5,889 bases of DNA. Source: Acetofilamentum sp. Lineage in GTDB: Bacteria > Bacteroidota > Bacteroidia > Bacteroidales > JAFGUD01. A program made the translations under genes and the position numbers. The stretch is from positions 1 to 5,889 of the forward strand of contig DYKL01000230.1 in assembly GCA_020722645.1 (NCBI GenBank), written 5' to 3'. Position 1 is the first letter of the stretch, and every line of letters begins with the position of its first letter. Under the pieces are notes generated by a model that was given only the letters and a program-made list of their open reading frames with translations, made no database searches and was not told where the DNA came from. Shown one piece after another: positions 5,845 through 5,889 of the stretch.

Positions 5845-5889
5845 ATCCGTAAGTCTATACTTATATATCTGAAATTCAGCCAGGTGAGA

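Noticed and set aside
5850..5863. TAAGT-CTAT-ACTTA hairpin after the metallopeptidase gene
   Set aside because: The 5-bp AT-rich stem with no following T tract is too weak to call a terminator, and the window ends soon after.

Overview
The window looks like a piece of an AT-rich Bacteroidota chromosome. The evidence is a T9SS translocon 'plug' protein (DUF5103 family), which is essentially confined to that phylum; a single-domain RRM protein and a short-leader outer-membrane-type lipoprotein; start codons preceded by A/T-rich sequence with no Shine-Dalgarno; and one good TTTG-n21-TAnnTTTG promoter. I cannot place it below phylum. Nothing suggests a phage, plasmid or recent insertion, and base composition looks even throughout.

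Layout: (1) 98-1492 (+), a cytosolic Xaa-Pro aminopeptidase with all metal ligands intact, preceded by a small inverted repeat. (2) 1493-1669, a convergent intergenic gap filled almost completely by short degenerate repeats: an AGTT-type array with an 8-bp period, then an AACT-type array. (3) 1670-2920 (-), the secreted T9SS plug protein. (4) 2921-3049, a 129-bp divergent promoter region. (5) 3050-3901 (+), an uncharacterised lipoprotein. (6) 3902-4127, an intergenic stretch with hairpins and a good promoter. (7) 4128-4766 (+), a membrane-anchored lysozyme-like protein. (8) 4856-5101 (+), an 81-aa RRM protein. (9) 5125-5161, a strong intrinsic terminator ending two bases before the next start codon. 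(10) 5164-5844 (+), a YgjP/WLM-type zinc metallopeptidase. The last 45 bases hold no gene I can see. No gap between genes exceeds 300 bp, and I see no tRNA, rRNA, CRISPR array or insertion sequence.

The genes do not form one evident pathway. Several relate to the cell envelope (T9SS plug, lipoprotein, lysozyme-like protein), while the others are housekeeping proteins or RNA and protein handling. Most seem to be single-gene transcription units; only the RRM and metallopeptidase genes are close enough to share a transcript, and a terminator separates them. I do not find a convincing undescribed multi-gene system. The points most worth following up are the repeat-filled convergent gap, the terminator abutting a start codon, and the uncharacterised lipoprotein.
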